A stretch of DNA of 64,000 bases from Bifidobacterium longum subsp. infantis ATCC 15697 = JCM 1222 = DSM 20088. GTDB lineage: Bacteria; Actinomycetota; Actinomycetes; Actinomycetales; Bifidobacteriaceae. Position numbers and translations under genes: made by a program. Numbering within the stretch: position 1 is the first letter of the stretch; every line of letters begins with the position of its first letter. The notes beneath the pieces were generated by a model that saw only the letters and a program-made list of their open reading frames with translations, searched no databases and had not been told where the DNA came from. This document shows, piece after piece, positions 17,488 through 27,123 of this stretch. The stretch covers positions 186,001-250,000 of the forward strand of contig NC_017219.1 of assembly GCF_000269965.1 (NCBI RefSeq), written 5' to 3'.

Positions 17488-18636
17488 ATGAATGACGCAC
17501 AGACCCCTAGAATTCGTGACCCGCATGCGGCGGTCAATCTGGTCGGCTCAGGCGCAGCGCAGCCTGACTCGTCGTCGAACGTTGTTGACCCATTGGCTGC
17601 GCTCGGCCCGGTCTCCGGTTCAGATGCATCGGCATCCACATCAGGCTCCTTACGGGATTTCAGGCCGCTGGACATGAACGATGCGGATGGGGCATCTGAT
17701 ATCGACCGTGGCTTGGCCCGGCTTGACCCGCTCACCGTGCGCCCGCGAATCTCCAGCCGCGTATTGTGCGTGGTATTCGGTCTGCTCCTGATCGCTGTCG
17801 GCTTCGGCGTGTGGTGGGGGTGCGTGTTTACCGAAAACGGACAATCGTATGACGAACTGGTTTGGAAAAACCTGCACAACGATGTACCGTCCTGGACCAC
17901 CGGCGTGATGAACGCCGTCGCACAATCCTGGCTGGTTATCGCTGTCAGCTGCACAATTGCCGCAATCGGCATTATTACGGCGCTGATTCGACGCCGCTGG
18001 TGGTTGGCCGGGCAAATCGCCGTGTTCGCCGTGGTCTGCTTGGCCGTCACCCGTATCAAGGGTCTGTTGCCGCGTCCGTTCATCATCAACACTGAATCGC
18101 CTGCCGCTAATTCCGCGCCTTCCGGGCATGCGATGCTGGCCGCAGCCTGTGCTGTGATTCTGCTGCTTGCCGTGCCTCGTGCGGTTCGAGCTTTGTCGGG
18201 CGTCATCGGCGTGGTTTGGGCGGTGACCGTGGGCGTTTCCGTGATATACGGACAATGGCATCGCCCTTCGGATGTGGCGATGTCCATCCTGCTGGTGGCG
18301 GGATTGGCCCTGCTCGCTCTGGCAGTTACACGCAAGTCCGGCATGGACGAGCCGGGCCACCGCGTCTCCTCAGTGAGCGTGCAAATCGTCGGCAGCGTGC
18401 TGATTACCGGGGGCCTGCTGTTGCTCGTCTACAGCGGTTATGTGATCTGGCAGGTGGTGCCGGGGCTCAACGTCAGCGCCAGCTGGGCGGTTCAGGGAGC
18501 GAATGTCAGCGCTGTTGTAGGCATTATGGGCGTGGCCATGCTCGCATTCGGACTGTTGCTGGCCCTGCGTCAGATCACCGCAGCGCCCTTAAGCCGGTTG
18601 GGGCTGATCGGCGCTCCGCCGGCACCGCCCAAATGA
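17488..18636 (+). CDS. PAP2-type membrane phosphatase
   Basis: A 382-residue integral membrane protein. After about 95 polar N-terminal residues there are roughly eight hydrophobic segments. The acid phosphatase motifs appear in order: KGLLPRPF (KxxxxxxRP type), PSGHAM (SGH), and SVIYGQWHRPSDV (SRxxxxxHxxxD type with the His and Asp present). Such enzymes dephosphorylate lipid phosphates such as undecaprenyl diphosphate or phosphatidate on the outer membrane face. ATG 17488 is used; no strong ribosome site precedes it, so a leaderless message is possible. Some hydrophobic segments continue after the catalytic domain, longer than minimal PAP2 proteins. Confidence 0.88.
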   Translation: MNDAQTPRIRDPHAAVNLVGSGAAQPDSSSNVVDPLAALGPVSGSDASASTSGSLRDFRPLDMNDADGASDIDRGLARLDPLTVRPRISSRVLCVVFGLLLIAVGFGVWWGCVFTENGQSYDELVWKNLHNDVPSWTTGVMNAVAQSWLVIAVSCTIAAIGIITALIRRRWWLAGQIAVFAVVCLAVTRIKGLLPRPFIINTESPAANSAPSGHAMLAAACAVILLLAVPRAVRALSGVIGVVWAVTVGVSVIYGQWHRPSDVAMSILLVAGLALLALAVTRKSGMDEPGHRVSSVSVQIVGSVLITGGLLLLVYSGYVIWQVVPGLNVSASWAVQGANVSAVVGIMGVAMLAFGLLLALRQITAAPLSRLGLIGAPPAPPK

Positions 18637-18762
18637 TAGAACATGGGGTGCGAACGGCCGAATTTGCCCGGCACAACGGCGGAATTTGGCAGTTGGACAT
18701 GATTCATGAGTATTATGACGCCAAAAACGTCGTGTGTTTCGCGCAATACATAAGGAGTGGGT

Positions 18763-21700
18763 ATGGCTACCAAACTGGTGATTGTGGAGTCTCCGACCAA
18801 GGCCCACAAAATCGGTGACTACCTGGGCAAGGGGTATACCGTCATGGCGTCGGTCGGTCATATCCGCGACCTCGCGCAGCCCAGCCAGGTGCCCGTGGCA
18901 GACAAGGCCAAGTTCGGCAAGTTCGGCGTGGACGTCAACGACGGGTTCAAGCCCTACTACATCGTGGACGGCGATAAGAAGCGTACGGTCAGCGAACTCA
19001 AATCGGCCCTGAAGAACGCCGACGAACTCTATCTGGCGACTGATGAGGATCGCGAGGGCGAGGCCATCGCGTGGCACTTGGTGCAGACCTTGAAACCCAA
19101 GGTGCCGGTCAAGCGCATGGTGTTCCACGAGATCACCAAGAACGCCATCAACGCCTCGCTGGGCAAAACGCGCGATGTCGACAGCCATATGGTCGACGCT
19201 CAGGAGACTCGCCGTATTCTCGACCGTCTGTACGGCTATGAGCTGTCGCCGGTGCTGTGGCGCAAGGTGGGACCGGGCCTGTCCGCCGGCCGCGTGCAGT
19301 CCGTGGCCACACGACTGATCGTGGAACGCGAGCGCGAGCGTATGGCGTTCAGGCGCGCGCCGTACTGGGATATCGTCGCCACGCTGTCCGCGCCTGACGC
19401 GCTGGGGGAGCGTGGCGAATTCTCCGCCCGCATGATCGCGCTCGGCGGCAAGCGACTCGCCGGCTCCAAGGATTTCGGTGCCGACGGCCAGCTGACCCCG
19501 GACGGGTTCGCGGCGAACGTTCGCCAGCTTGATGAGGCTGGTGCCACCGCCGTGGCTTCGGCACTGAAGACCGCCGATTTCACTGTGATGTCGATGGAAA
19601 CCAAGCCGTACCGCCGCCGCCCGCAGCCGCCGTTCACCACCTCGACCCTGCAGCAGACCGCCGGCAATCGCCTCGGCATGGGTGCTCGCGCCGTGATGCG
19701 TGCAGCACAGAGCTTGTACGAGAACGGCTACATCACCTATATGCGAACCGATTCGGTGACGCTGTCGCAGGAGGCCATCGCCGCCGCCCGCAACGCCGTC
19801 TCCTATCATTTTGGCGACGCATTCCTCTCTGACGAGCCCAAGCAATACGCCACCAAGACCGCCGGCGCGCAGGAAGCCCACGAGTGTATTCGCCCGGCGG
19901 GCTCGCGCTTCCACGACCCGGATGAGCTGGCTTCCAAACTTCCCGGCGACCAGCTGCGCCTATACACGCTGATCTGGCAGCGCACGCTTGCCTGCCAGAT
20001 GGCTGACGCCACCGGTTCCACCGCCACCGTGCGCCTGTCTGCGCCGGCTGGCCCCGCCGAGGGCGAGGCCGTGTTCCAGGCGTCCGGCACCGTCATCGAA
20101 TTCCCCGGCTTTATGAAGGCCACGGGGGAGGGACGCAAGCCCAAGGCCGCCGTTCCCGGCGCTGGGGCTGGCTCGGACCAGACTGCTGCCGCCGGCAAGA
20201 CGGACGCCAAGGCCGTCAGGGGTGACGCATCCGAATCCAACACCTCCCTGCCGCCGATGAGCGTCGGCCAGCAGGTCGAGGCAAGCGACGTCGAACCGGA
20301 CGGCCATGAAACCCAGCCACCGGCCCGCTACACCGAGGCCACGCTGGTCAAGACGCTGGAGGCCAAGGAGATCGGCCGCCCGTCCACCTACGCGAGCATC
20401 ATCTCCACGATTATGGATCGCGGCTATGTGTATGAGCGTGGCCGTGCGCTGATCCCCAGCTGGCTGGCATTCTCCGTGACCAAGCTGCTGGAAACGAACT
20501 TCCCCAAGCTGGTCGACTACCAGTTCACCGCAGAGATGGAAAACGGCCTTGACCGCATCGCCCACGGCGAGGAATCCGGCCGCGACTGGCTCACCCACTT
20601 CTACTTCGGCTCCGGCGAGGGCGCCGCCCGCAACGCCGACGAGGCGCACGAAGGCCTGCAGCAGCAGGTCGCGCAGCTCGGCGAGATCGACGCGCGCGCC
20701 ATCAACACCATCGACATCGGCGACGGCCTGCACGTGCGCGTCGGCCGTTACGGCCCGTATCTGGAAGATATGGAGCATCTGGACGCCGAAGGCAACCCGA
20801 AGCGCGCCTCCCTGCCGGACACCATCGCGCCGGATGAGCTGACGGTGGCCGTGGCCCGCGATTTGATCGACAACCACTCCGGTGGACCGCGCGAGCTGGG
20901 CGTTGACCCGGTATCCGGCGGTACCGTCGAGGTGCGCAATGGCCGGTTCGGGCCGTATGTGGCGTTGGTGCCGCCGGCTGAGACTTCGGCTGGCGCTGCT
21001 GGCGATACTGCTGGTGCTTCTGCGGCCAAGAAGGGTTCGAAGAAGGCCGCGGCCGCCGCCGCGTCGCGCCCGAAGATGGCCTCGTTGTTCAAGACGATGA
21101 GCCCTGAATCGCTGTCGCTGGAAGACGCGCTAAAGCTGCTGAGCCTGCCGCGCGAAGTGGGCACATACGAGGAAACCAACGCCGAAACCGGCGAGGTATC
21201 CGAATGCACGGTAGCCGCCAACAACGGTCGCTACGGCCCCTACCTGACCAAGACGGGTGCCGACGGCAAGTCGGAGACCCGCTCGCTGGCCTCGGAAGAC
21301 GAGATCTTCACGGTCGATATCGACAAGGCCAAAGAACTGTTCTCGCAGCCCAAGTACGGCCGCGGGCGTGGCCGTGGTGCCGCCAAGCCGCCGCTGCGTG
21401 ATTTGGGCAAGGACCCGAACACCGGCAAGAACGTGACCATCAAGGACGGCCGTTTCGGCGCGTACATCACCGATGGCGAGACCAACCGCACGGTGCCGCG
21501 TCAGTACACGCCTGAATCCATCACCCCTGATGACGCCTTCCGGCTGCTCGCCGAAAAGCGTGCGGCTGGTCCCTCCACCCGTGGCCGTCGCGGTGCTGGG
21601 CGTGCTGGTGGCGCCAAGGCCGTTGCCGGCAAGGGCAAGAAGGGCGCTGCTTCTGTGGTTTCGGCGCAGGAGGCTAGGCGCGCCGAACGCCGTGCCGAGG

Positions 21701-21846
21701 TGAAGAAGCTGGCGAACAAGGGCTGGTCCAACCAGCGCATCGCCGAAAAGCTCAGCTCCACCGCCGCCACCGTCAAGAAGGATGTCGACTGGCTGACCGC
21801 CAACGAGGGCTACGAGCGCCCCGCCGTAATTCCCAAGCGTGGCTGA
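18763..21846 (+). CDS. topA: DNA topoisomerase I
   Basis: Type IA topoisomerase of 1027 residues that relaxes negative supercoils. ATG 18763 follows AAGGAG. The Toprim domain starts LVIVESPTKAHKI and contains DEDREGEAIAWHL. The active-site Tyr is in GYITYMRTDSVTLSQEA, and RPSTYASIISTI follows. No zinc fingers occur; instead there are four topo_C repeats marked by GRYGPYLEDM, NGRFGPYVALV, NGRYGPYLTKT and DGRFGAYITDG, as in actinobacteria. The very C-terminus, after an Ala/Lys/Arg-rich linker, is unusual: EVKKLANKGWSNQRIAEKLS followed by STAATVKKDVDWL looks like a helix-turn-helix. Confidence 0.97.
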   Translation: MATKLVIVESPTKAHKIGDYLGKGYTVMASVGHIRDLAQPSQVPVADKAKFGKFGVDVNDGFKPYYIVDGDKKRTVSELKSALKNADELYLATDEDREGEAIAWHLVQTLKPKVPVKRMVFHEITKNAINASLGKTRDVDSHMVDAQETRRILDRLYGYELSPVLWRKVGPGLSAGRVQSVATRLIVERERERMAFRRAPYWDIVATLSAPDALGERGEFSARMIALGGKRLAGSKDFGADGQLTPDGFAANVRQLDEAGATAVASALKTADFTVMSMETKPYRRRPQPPFTTSTLQQTAGNRLGMGARAVMRAAQSLYENGYITYMRTDSVTLSQEAIAAARNAVSYHFGDAFLSDEPKQYATKTAGAQEAHECIRPAGSRFHDPDELASKLPGDQLRLYTLIWQRTLACQMADATGSTATVRLSAPAGPAEGEAVFQASGTVIEFPGFMKATGEGRKPKAAVPGAGAGSDQTAAAGKTDAKAVRGDASESNTSLPPMSVGQQVEASDVEPDGHETQPPARYTEATLVKTLEAKEIGRPSTYASIISTIMDRGYVYERGRALIPSWLAFSVTKLLETNFPKLVDYQFTAEMENGLDRIAHGEESGRDWLTHFYFGSGEGAARNADEAHEGLQQQVAQLGEIDARAINTIDIGDGLHVRVGRYGPYLEDMEHLDAEGNPKRASLPDTIAPDELTVAVARDLIDNHSGGPRELGVDPVSGGTVEVRNGRFGPYVALVPPAETSAGAAGDTAGASAAKKGSKKAAAAAASRPKMASLFKTMSPESLSLEDALKLLSLPREVGTYEETNAETGEVSECTVAANNGRYGPYLTKTGADGKSETRSLASEDEIFTVDIDKAKELFSQPKYGRGRGRGAAKPPLRDLGKDPNTGKNVTIKDGRFGAYITDGETNRTVPRQYTPESITPDDAFRLLAEKRAAGPSTRGRRGAGRAGGAKAVAGKGKKGAASVVSAQEARRAERRAEVKKLANKGWSNQRIAEKLSSTAATVKKDVDWLTANEGYERPAVIPKRG

Positions 21847-21860
21847 GCGGAATTATTGCT

Positions 21861-22067
21861 CTACTTGCGTTTCAAGGGGCTGATTTCTCGTTTTGAGAAT
21901 ATCTACTTCCGCTTCAAGGGGCTGGTCATCTGCTGAACCACGAGTATGAACGGCTCCGCGCCAACGTCATTCCGCCGTTTTGGAACGTTGTCTACTTGGG
22001 CAACAGCCCCTCGAAACGGAAGTAGACCTTCAGAAAAGACCAAATCAGCCCCTTGAAACGGAGGTAG
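21861..22067. repeat. Mirror-symmetric intergenic element, copy A
   Basis: Two direct units of the type CTACTTNCGTTTCAAGGGGC start at 21861 and 21903 (42 bases apart). They are followed, after about 75 bases, by two inverted units (22004-22025 and 22046-22067) with the same spacing. The left and right halves are therefore imperfect reverse complements over about 75 bases, giving a long potential stem. The same architecture and consensus occur at 31115-31304. No gene lies within; it fills the 277-base gap between topA and tmk. Confidence 0.8.
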
Positions 22068-22123
22068 AGCTGGTTTAACTGCCTGTTGGGCGCAACTCTG
22101 CGCCTAACGCTAAGGTCAATAGC

Positions 22124-22825
22124 ATGAGCGGTCTGTTTGTTTCGTTTGAAGGTGTCGATGGCGTGGGCAAGACCACGCAAGTCGAGCGACTGCGTGCGTA
22201 TCTTGAGGCTCAGGGGCGTACCGTGGTCGTTACCCGTGAGCCGGGAGGCACTGTGTTAGGCAAGGCCATTCGCCAACTGCTGTTGCACGGTGTGGATGGG
22301 GGCGCCGTCGACATCGCACCGCGCGCCGAGGCGTTGCTATTCGCTGCAGACCGAGCCCAGCACGTTGCCGAAACCATCCGCCCGGCATTGGAGCGCGGTG
22401 AAGTGGTGATCACCGACCGCTATCTAGACTCTTCCTTGGCCTATCAGGCCGGTGGCCGCGAACTCACGCCAGAAGAGATTCGATCCTTAAGCATGTGGGC
22501 CACCAACAACCTGCTGCCCGACCGCACATATCTGCTGGACATGGATCCGGCGCTTTCCCACAATCGTCTTGAGCATGCCGAAGATCGCATGGAGTCGGCC
22601 GGCAGCGACTTCCAGTCCCGCACCCGTCAGGCGTTCCTCGACTTGGCCGCGGCCGAGCCGAATCGTTTCCACGTGATCGATGCCAGCCAGTCCATCGAAC
22701 AGGTGTGGTCCGCCATCGAAGCGGACATTCAGACACTGCTGCGGGACAATGTTGCAGATGTGGATACGGTGATGGCGCGATCCGGGGCGTCTACAGGAGC
22801 CGTGACGATGGGCGGTGTCCGATGA
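22124..22825 (+). CDS. tmk: Thymidylate kinase
   Basis: Converts dTMP to dTDP. The 233-residue protein starts [19 protein letters not shown] with the P-loop at about residues 10-18. It has the dTMP-binding [29 protein letters not shown], the DRY motif [13 protein letters not shown], and a LID region near [20 protein letters not shown]. The last about 25 residues are a non-conserved tail. The stop overlaps the holB start (ATGA), a common actinobacterial tmk-holB coupling. Confidence 0.96.
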   Translation: MSGLFVSFEGVDGVGKTTQVERLRAYLEAQGRTVVVTREPGGTVLGKAIRQLLLHGVDGGAVDIAPRAEALLFAADRAQHVAETIRPALERGEVVITDRYLDSSLAYQAGGRELTPEEIRSLSMWATNNLLPDRTYLLDMDPALSHNRLEHAEDRMESAGSDFQSRTRQAFLDLAAAEPNRFHVIDASQSIEQVWSAIEADIQTLLRDNVADVDTVMARSGASTGAVTMGGVR

Positions 22826-23973
22826 GCGTATGGGATTCACTAGTCGGCCAGCAGCCGGTAATCGACATGTTCAGTCGCATCGCGCAGGGCGACCCGGGGC
22901 AGATCACCCAGTCGTGGCTGATTTGCGGGCCTCCCGGCTCCGGCCGTTCCAATATGGCCCGAGCATTCGCGGCGGCGCTGGAAAGCCCCGACCGCGGCAT
23001 GAACGATGAGCCCACGCGCGTCACGCAGCAGGTGCTCGCCGGCACCCACCCGGATGTCACGGTGCTGGCCACCAACAAAGTGACCATCGGCATCGACCAG
23101 GTGCGCGAGATCATCACCACCTCCGAGCAAATGCCTGCCACGGCACCATGGCGCATCATCATTATCGAGGATGTGGACCGCATGCTGGAGCGCACCACCA
23201 ATGTGCTGCTGAAGGAGATCGAGGAGCCGGCCGAACACTGCATCTGGCTGCTATGCGCGCCCAGCGCCCAGGACGTGCTGCCCACCATCCGCTCGCGTAC
23301 GCGCATTGTGAATCTCGCCGTGCCCTCCGCATCGGCGGTGGCTGAATTCTTGACCTCCACTACCAATGTTGAGCCGAAAATCGCCCAGCGTGCGGCCCGT
23401 CTGGCCGAGGGGCACATCGGCATCGCCAAGTTGTACGCCACTGACAAGCAGGTGATGACGGATCGCGATGAATTGGTGGTGGGCGTACTGAACCTCGCTC
23501 GCGCCTCGGACGCGGTGCTGCTGGCCGGCAACCTCATCGACAACGCCAAGGCCCAGGCCGAGGTGGACGCAAGCCGCACCGCGGCCGATCAAGAGGCGGA
23601 ATTCCGCCGTGTCAACGGTCTTGAGCCGGGGGAGCGGATTCCGCCGAAACTGCGCGGCGCGTTCAATCAGATCGCTAAGAAGGACGATCTCAAGCGGCTG
23701 ACCACACGTCGCGCGCGCGATGTACTTGACCGCGCGCTCAATTCCATCGCCTCCATTTACCGTGACGTGGCGGTATTGCAGAACAACGCGGAAGATTCGG
23801 TCGGGCTTATCAACCTGGAGAATCGGTCGGCCATCACCGAGCTATCGGTACGACTGAACCGTGCCGGGGCAGTGGCCCGTCTGGACGAAGTGGCGCACAC
23901 CCGCAAGCGGCTTGCCGGCAATGGCAACCCGTTGCTGGTGTTTGAATCGCTGTTCTGCGCGCTGATTCCGTAA
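22822..23973 (+). CDS. holB: DNA polymerase III subunit delta'
   Basis: Clamp-loader component of 383 residues. The start ATG 22822 overlaps the tmk stop by four bases and gives [17 protein letters not shown], the family N-terminus. Residues about 35-45 are [18 protein letters not shown] (a P-loop with degenerate SGRS instead of GKT, expected in delta'). [34 protein letters not shown] and [13 protein letters not shown] follow. The zinc module seen in many delta' subunits is absent here: after ALESP the spacing loop has no cysteines. Translationally coupled to tmk. Confidence 0.94.
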   Translation: MSVWDSLVGQQPVIDMFSRIAQGDPGQITQSWLICGPPGSGRSNMARAFAAALESPDRGMNDEPTRVTQQVLAGTHPDVTVLATNKVTIGIDQVREIITTSEQMPATAPWRIIIIEDVDRMLERTTNVLLKEIEEPAEHCIWLLCAPSAQDVLPTIRSRTRIVNLAVPSASAVAEFLTSTTNVEPKIAQRAARLAEGHIGIAKLYATDKQVMTDRDELVVGVLNLARASDAVLLAGNLIDNAKAQAEVDASRTAADQEAEFRRVNGLEPGERIPPKLRGAFNQIAKKDDLKRLTTRRARDVLDRALNSIASIYRDVAVLQNNAEDSVGLINLENRSAITELSVRLNRAGAVARLDEVAHTRKRLAGNGNPLLVFESLFCALIP

Positions 23974-23993
23974 GGTTCTTCCCGCCGCCCGAT

Positions 23994-24623
23994 TTATTCG
24001 GCGTCCTGCGAGTCCGGAGCAATCAGGCGCGAAGGCAAGTTGACATGTACTGGGGTGCTGGATTGATCGGCAAGCAGCCGCAGCAGCTCGTCGGCAATCT
24101 GTTGCAGGCCGGGCTGAACCGGCTCGGAGTCAGGCGTGAACGTGGTGTGCTGCAACCCTCCGATTTGCACGGCAGGAATCTCCTGCGCATATTGCGCCAG
24201 CACATCGCCCAAATCAATGCCGGGCAGTGGCACGACAATCAGTCCATCCACATGGCGCGCGGCCATCAACACAATGCGTTCCTTCTGCACTTCCGGCGTT
24301 CTGCCGACGCTCAGCGCTAATTGCCGGCCGCTCCTGTTGACCAGCGGCTCAAGCGTATCGATGAGCCGTGCGCTGAACGGATCCTGAACGCTCGGCACAA
24401 TCAGGCCGATGGTTCTCGTCACAGTGGAACGCAGCGCACTGGCCGCAAAATTCACCGAATAATTGAGGCTGTGAGCCGCGGCTCGCACGCGGCGGGCGAT
24501 GTCGTCGTCCTTGGTGCGTTTGCCGGAAAGCACACGGGATACCGTGGCCGTGGAAACATTCGCGATGGCGGCAACATTGACGATTGAGGCGGATGATGAT
24601 TCCGCTGGCTCGTTCGCGGTCAT
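23994..24623 (-). CDS. LacI-family regulator with shortened effector domain
   Basis: The N-terminus holds a canonical LacI helix-turn-helix (VNVAAIANVSTATVSRVLSG, residues about 14-33) and hinge SLNYSVNFAASALRS, followed by IGLIVPSVQDPFSARLIDTLEP. From ATG 24623 the protein has only 209 residues against the usual 330-340. After PAVQIGGLQH the sequence jumps to SEPVQPGLQQIADELLRLL and the family C-terminus LPSRLIAPDS, so about 110-120 residues of the sugar-binding lobes are missing. The reading frame is intact. It lies downstream of ptsH on the same strand. It may be an internally deleted gene that keeps DNA binding but not effector sensing. Confidence 0.8.
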   Translation of the reverse strand: MTANEPAESSSASIVNVAAIANVSTATVSRVLSGKRTKDDDIARRVRAAAHSLNYSVNFAASALRSTVTRTIGLIVPSVQDPFSARLIDTLEPLVNRSGRQLALSVGRTPEVQKERIVLMAARHVDGLIVVPLPGIDLGDVLAQYAQEIPAVQIGGLQHTTFTPDSEPVQPGLQQIADELLRLLADQSSTPVHVNLPSRLIAPDSQDAE

Positions 24624-24690
24624 GTGTGCCTCCTCTCCCAGAAAGCAAGCCGGCTCGGTGAAATTACCGGCAATCACTATAGAACAAAAG

Positions 24691-24719
24691 ACGGCCGCCC
24701 GGACAGGCGGGGCGGCCGT
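24691..24719 (-). terminator. Terminator after ptsH
   Basis: On the minus strand ACGGCCGCCC pairs with GGGCGGCCGT and is followed by CTTTTGTTC. It separates ptsH from the LacI gene, so the two are probably not one unit. Confidence 0.7.
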
Positions 24720-24746
24720 TTGGCAAGTGAGAGAAGTTTCGCCCGT

Positions 24747-25007
24747 TTACTCGGCGGCGAGCAGGGTCTCGGTCAGGGAGTCGGCAACGGTCTCGGCGTT
24801 GTCTCCCTCAACGGTGATCTGCACGGTGTCGCCCTGCTGAACGCCCAGTCCCATGATGGACAGAATCGAGCCTGCGGGGACGGCCGCGCCGCCTTCCTTG
24901 GCGATGGTGACGTTGCAGCCGGAGGCCGCCACGGCCTGAGCAAACTGTGCTGCAGGACGTGCGTGAATGCCGACCGGATCAGTGATGGTGATGTTGCGGG
25001 TAACCAT
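24747..25007 (-). CDS. ptsH: Phosphocarrier protein HPr
   Basis: The general phosphocarrier of the sugar phosphotransferase system, 86 residues from ATG 25007 (AAGGAGT upstream). The phosphorylated histidine is in DPVGIHARPAAQFAQ (residue 15-16 region). The Ser46 region reads GSILSIMGLGVQQGD, so the regulatory serine position is present although HPr kinase is generally absent in actinobacteria. Longer in-frame upstream codons were rejected as they run into the promoter region. It is divergent from ptsI across 256 bases, so the two PTS genes likely have separate promoters; a TATACT box at about 25076 on the minus strand may be the ptsH -10. Confidence 0.95.
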   Translation of the reverse strand: MVTRNITITDPVGIHARPAAQFAQAVAASGCNVTIAKEGGAAVPAGSILSIMGLGVQQGDTVQITVEGDNAETVADSLTETLLAAE

Positions 25008-25263
25008 AAGGACACTCCTTTGCGTCTGTCTGAAATGGAAGTCATGCGGCCAATTGCGGCAGCTGCTTGATATCGAGTATACCGAGACGTAGAATAAAAT
25101 CCAGAAAACGATTACCGTTGGCGTGTTGCAGATGATAGACCACCATAATAGGGGAACTAACAAGGAAGAACTTGCCGGCAATGGCTGCGGCTGCATACTC
25201 CGAAGTAGGCATCGAGGCCACTGCTCCAAAGAACTACTACCCTACGAACAAAGGAGAACCATT

Positions 25264-26913
25264 ATGGAAATCAAGGGTGTTGGCATTGGCCGCGGCGTGG
25301 CGGTCGGCTCGGTTATTCGTATGGCGGCCCCTCTGCCGGAGCCTTCCGACGCGCCCCGTGCCGATACCGTGCCGGCACAGAAAGAGATCGACCGCGTCAC
25401 TAAGTCGCTGGCCGTGGTGAATGCCGACCTGAGCCGTCGTGCTGAAGAAGCGGCCAACGGCGACGAAGGCGCCAAGCAGGCCGCCCCGATTCTGCAGGCC
25501 ATCTCCATGTTCGCGTCCGACCCCTCGCTGGCGGCCAGCATCACCTCGCTGATCAACGGCGGCAAAACCGCAGAGCGCGCCGTACTGGAAGGCTTCGCCG
25601 CAGTTGAGGATATGTTCCGCGCCATCGGCGGATACCAGGCCGAGCGTGCCGCCGATCTGCACGATGTGGGCCAGCGCGTGATCGCTGACCTGATGGGCGT
25701 GCCTGCTCCCGGCATTCCGGAAAGCGAGACCCCGTTCGTGCTGGTGGCCGAGGATCTTTCCCCCGCGGACACCGCCGCAATCGACCTGAACAAGGTGCTG
25801 GCCATCGTCACTTCGCAGGGCGGCCCAACCTCGCACACCGCCATTCTGGCCCGCGCTCGCGGCATCGTGGCCGTGGTCTCCGCCGCCGAAGCCGAGAACC
25901 TGGCCAATGGTGAGCAAGTCATCGTCAACGCCGCCAAGGGCGTGGTGGTTACCAACCCGACCGCTGCTGAGATCGAGGATGCCGAGGCCGCCAAGGCTCA
26001 CGCCGCCAAGGCCAAGGAGCTGCGCGGCAAGCCGGGCTCCACCAAGGACGGCCACCACATTCCGCTGCTCGCCAACGTGGGCAAGCCCGCTGATGCCGAC
26101 CCGGCCCTGGAGTATGGCGCCGAAGGCGTGGGCCTGTTCCGCTCCGAGTTCCTGTTTATCGGCAACTCCGAGCCGCCGAGCGTGGAAGAGCAGACCAAGG
26201 CCTACGCCGAGCTGCTGAGCCGCTTCCCCGGCAAGAAGGTCGTGATCCGTATGCTGGACGCCGGCGCAGATAAACCGCTGCCGTTCCTCACCCCGGAAGA
26301 CGAGCCGAACCCCGCCCTCGGCCTGCGTGGTCTGCGCACGCTGAAGGCTCACATGAACGTGCTCGAAGGCCAGCTCAAGGCGCTCGCCGCCGCCGATGCC
26401 CAGACCGAGGCCGACCTGTGGGTCATGGCCCCGATGGTCGCTGACGAGCATGAGGCCGATTACTTCGTCAAGCTCGGCAAGTCCTTCGGGCTGAAGAAGG
26501 TCGGTGTGATGGCCGAGGTGCCGTCCATCGCGCTTATGGCAGACAAGGTGGCCGAGGTGGCCGACTTCGTTTCGATCGGCACCAACGATCTGACCCAGTA
26601 CACGCTGGCCGCCGACCGTACGCTCGGCTCGGTCGCCAACTACCAGACCGCATGGCACCCGGCGGTGCTGCGCGCCATCAAGCTCATCGCCGACGCCGGC
26701 AACGCGCACGGCATGCCGGTGGGCGTGTGCGGTGAGGCTGCCGCCGATCCGGATTTGGCCGTGGTGCTTGCAGGCATCGGCGTCAACTCGCTGTCCATGA
26801 CCCCGGTGGCTCTGGACGATGTGCGCGCCGAGCTGGCCAGCTGGACGCTAGAAGAAGCGCAGGAGAAGGCCGCCAAGGCCCTCAACGGCGACTTCTACAC
26901 TCCGGCTGAGTGA
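25264..26913 (+). CDS. ptsI: PTS enzyme I (phosphoenolpyruvate-protein phosphotransferase)
   Basis: Transfers phosphate from PEP to HPr. From ATG 25264 (AAAGGAGA upstream) it is 549 residues, near the usual 560-575. The phospho-histidine is in GGPTSHTAILARARG (about residue 190). The PEP-binding barrel shows GVGLFRSEFLFIG, RMLDAGADKPLPFL, NPALGLRGLR, DFVSIGTNDLTQYTLAADR and VGVCGEAAADP with the catalytic Cys. Start further upstream was rejected for lack of homology. It is divergent from ptsH, its partner. Confidence 0.97.
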   Translation: MEIKGVGIGRGVAVGSVIRMAAPLPEPSDAPRADTVPAQKEIDRVTKSLAVVNADLSRRAEEAANGDEGAKQAAPILQAISMFASDPSLAASITSLINGGKTAERAVLEGFAAVEDMFRAIGGYQAERAADLHDVGQRVIADLMGVPAPGIPESETPFVLVAEDLSPADTAAIDLNKVLAIVTSQGGPTSHTAILARARGIVAVVSAAEAENLANGEQVIVNAAKGVVVTNPTAAEIEDAEAAKAHAAKAKELRGKPGSTKDGHHIPLLANVGKPADADPALEYGAEGVGLFRSEFLFIGNSEPPSVEEQTKAYAELLSRFPGKKVVIRMLDAGADKPLPFLTPEDEPNPALGLRGLRTLKAHMNVLEGQLKALAAADAQTEADLWVMAPMVADEHEADYFVKLGKSFGLKKVGVMAEVPSIALMADKVAEVADFVSIGTNDLTQYTLAADRTLGSVANYQTAWHPAVLRAIKLIADAGNAHGMPVGVCGEAAADPDLAVVLAGIGVNSLSMTPVALDDVRAELASWTLEEAQEKAAKALNGDFYTPAE

Positions 26914-26947
26914 CTGTGGCCGAGCAATCGGCTGAATAATTGGGATG

Positions 26948-26992
26948 ATGCCTTGTTTTCTATCTCTTTGAGAATGGGAAGCAAGGCATTTT
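26948..26992 (+). terminator. Terminator after ptsI
   Basis: ATGCCTTG (26948-26955) pairs with CAAGGCAT (26982-26989) followed by TTTT; the inner part also pairs partly. A second hairpin, AGGGCTTCCCTT with AGGGGAGGCCCT, follows at 27002-27031 and resembles the dispersed GAGGGGAG family. Confidence 0.7.
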
Positions 26993-27123
26993 CGGTATTC
27001 CAGGGCTTCCCTTCCGTCGAGGGGAGGCCCTCAGTCGTGTTTGGCTATCACCATGTATTGTGATGGCGTTTTGAGTTGCCGCAGACTGAAATCTGCAACA
27101 TGGCTCGCGATACACTGGTGGGT

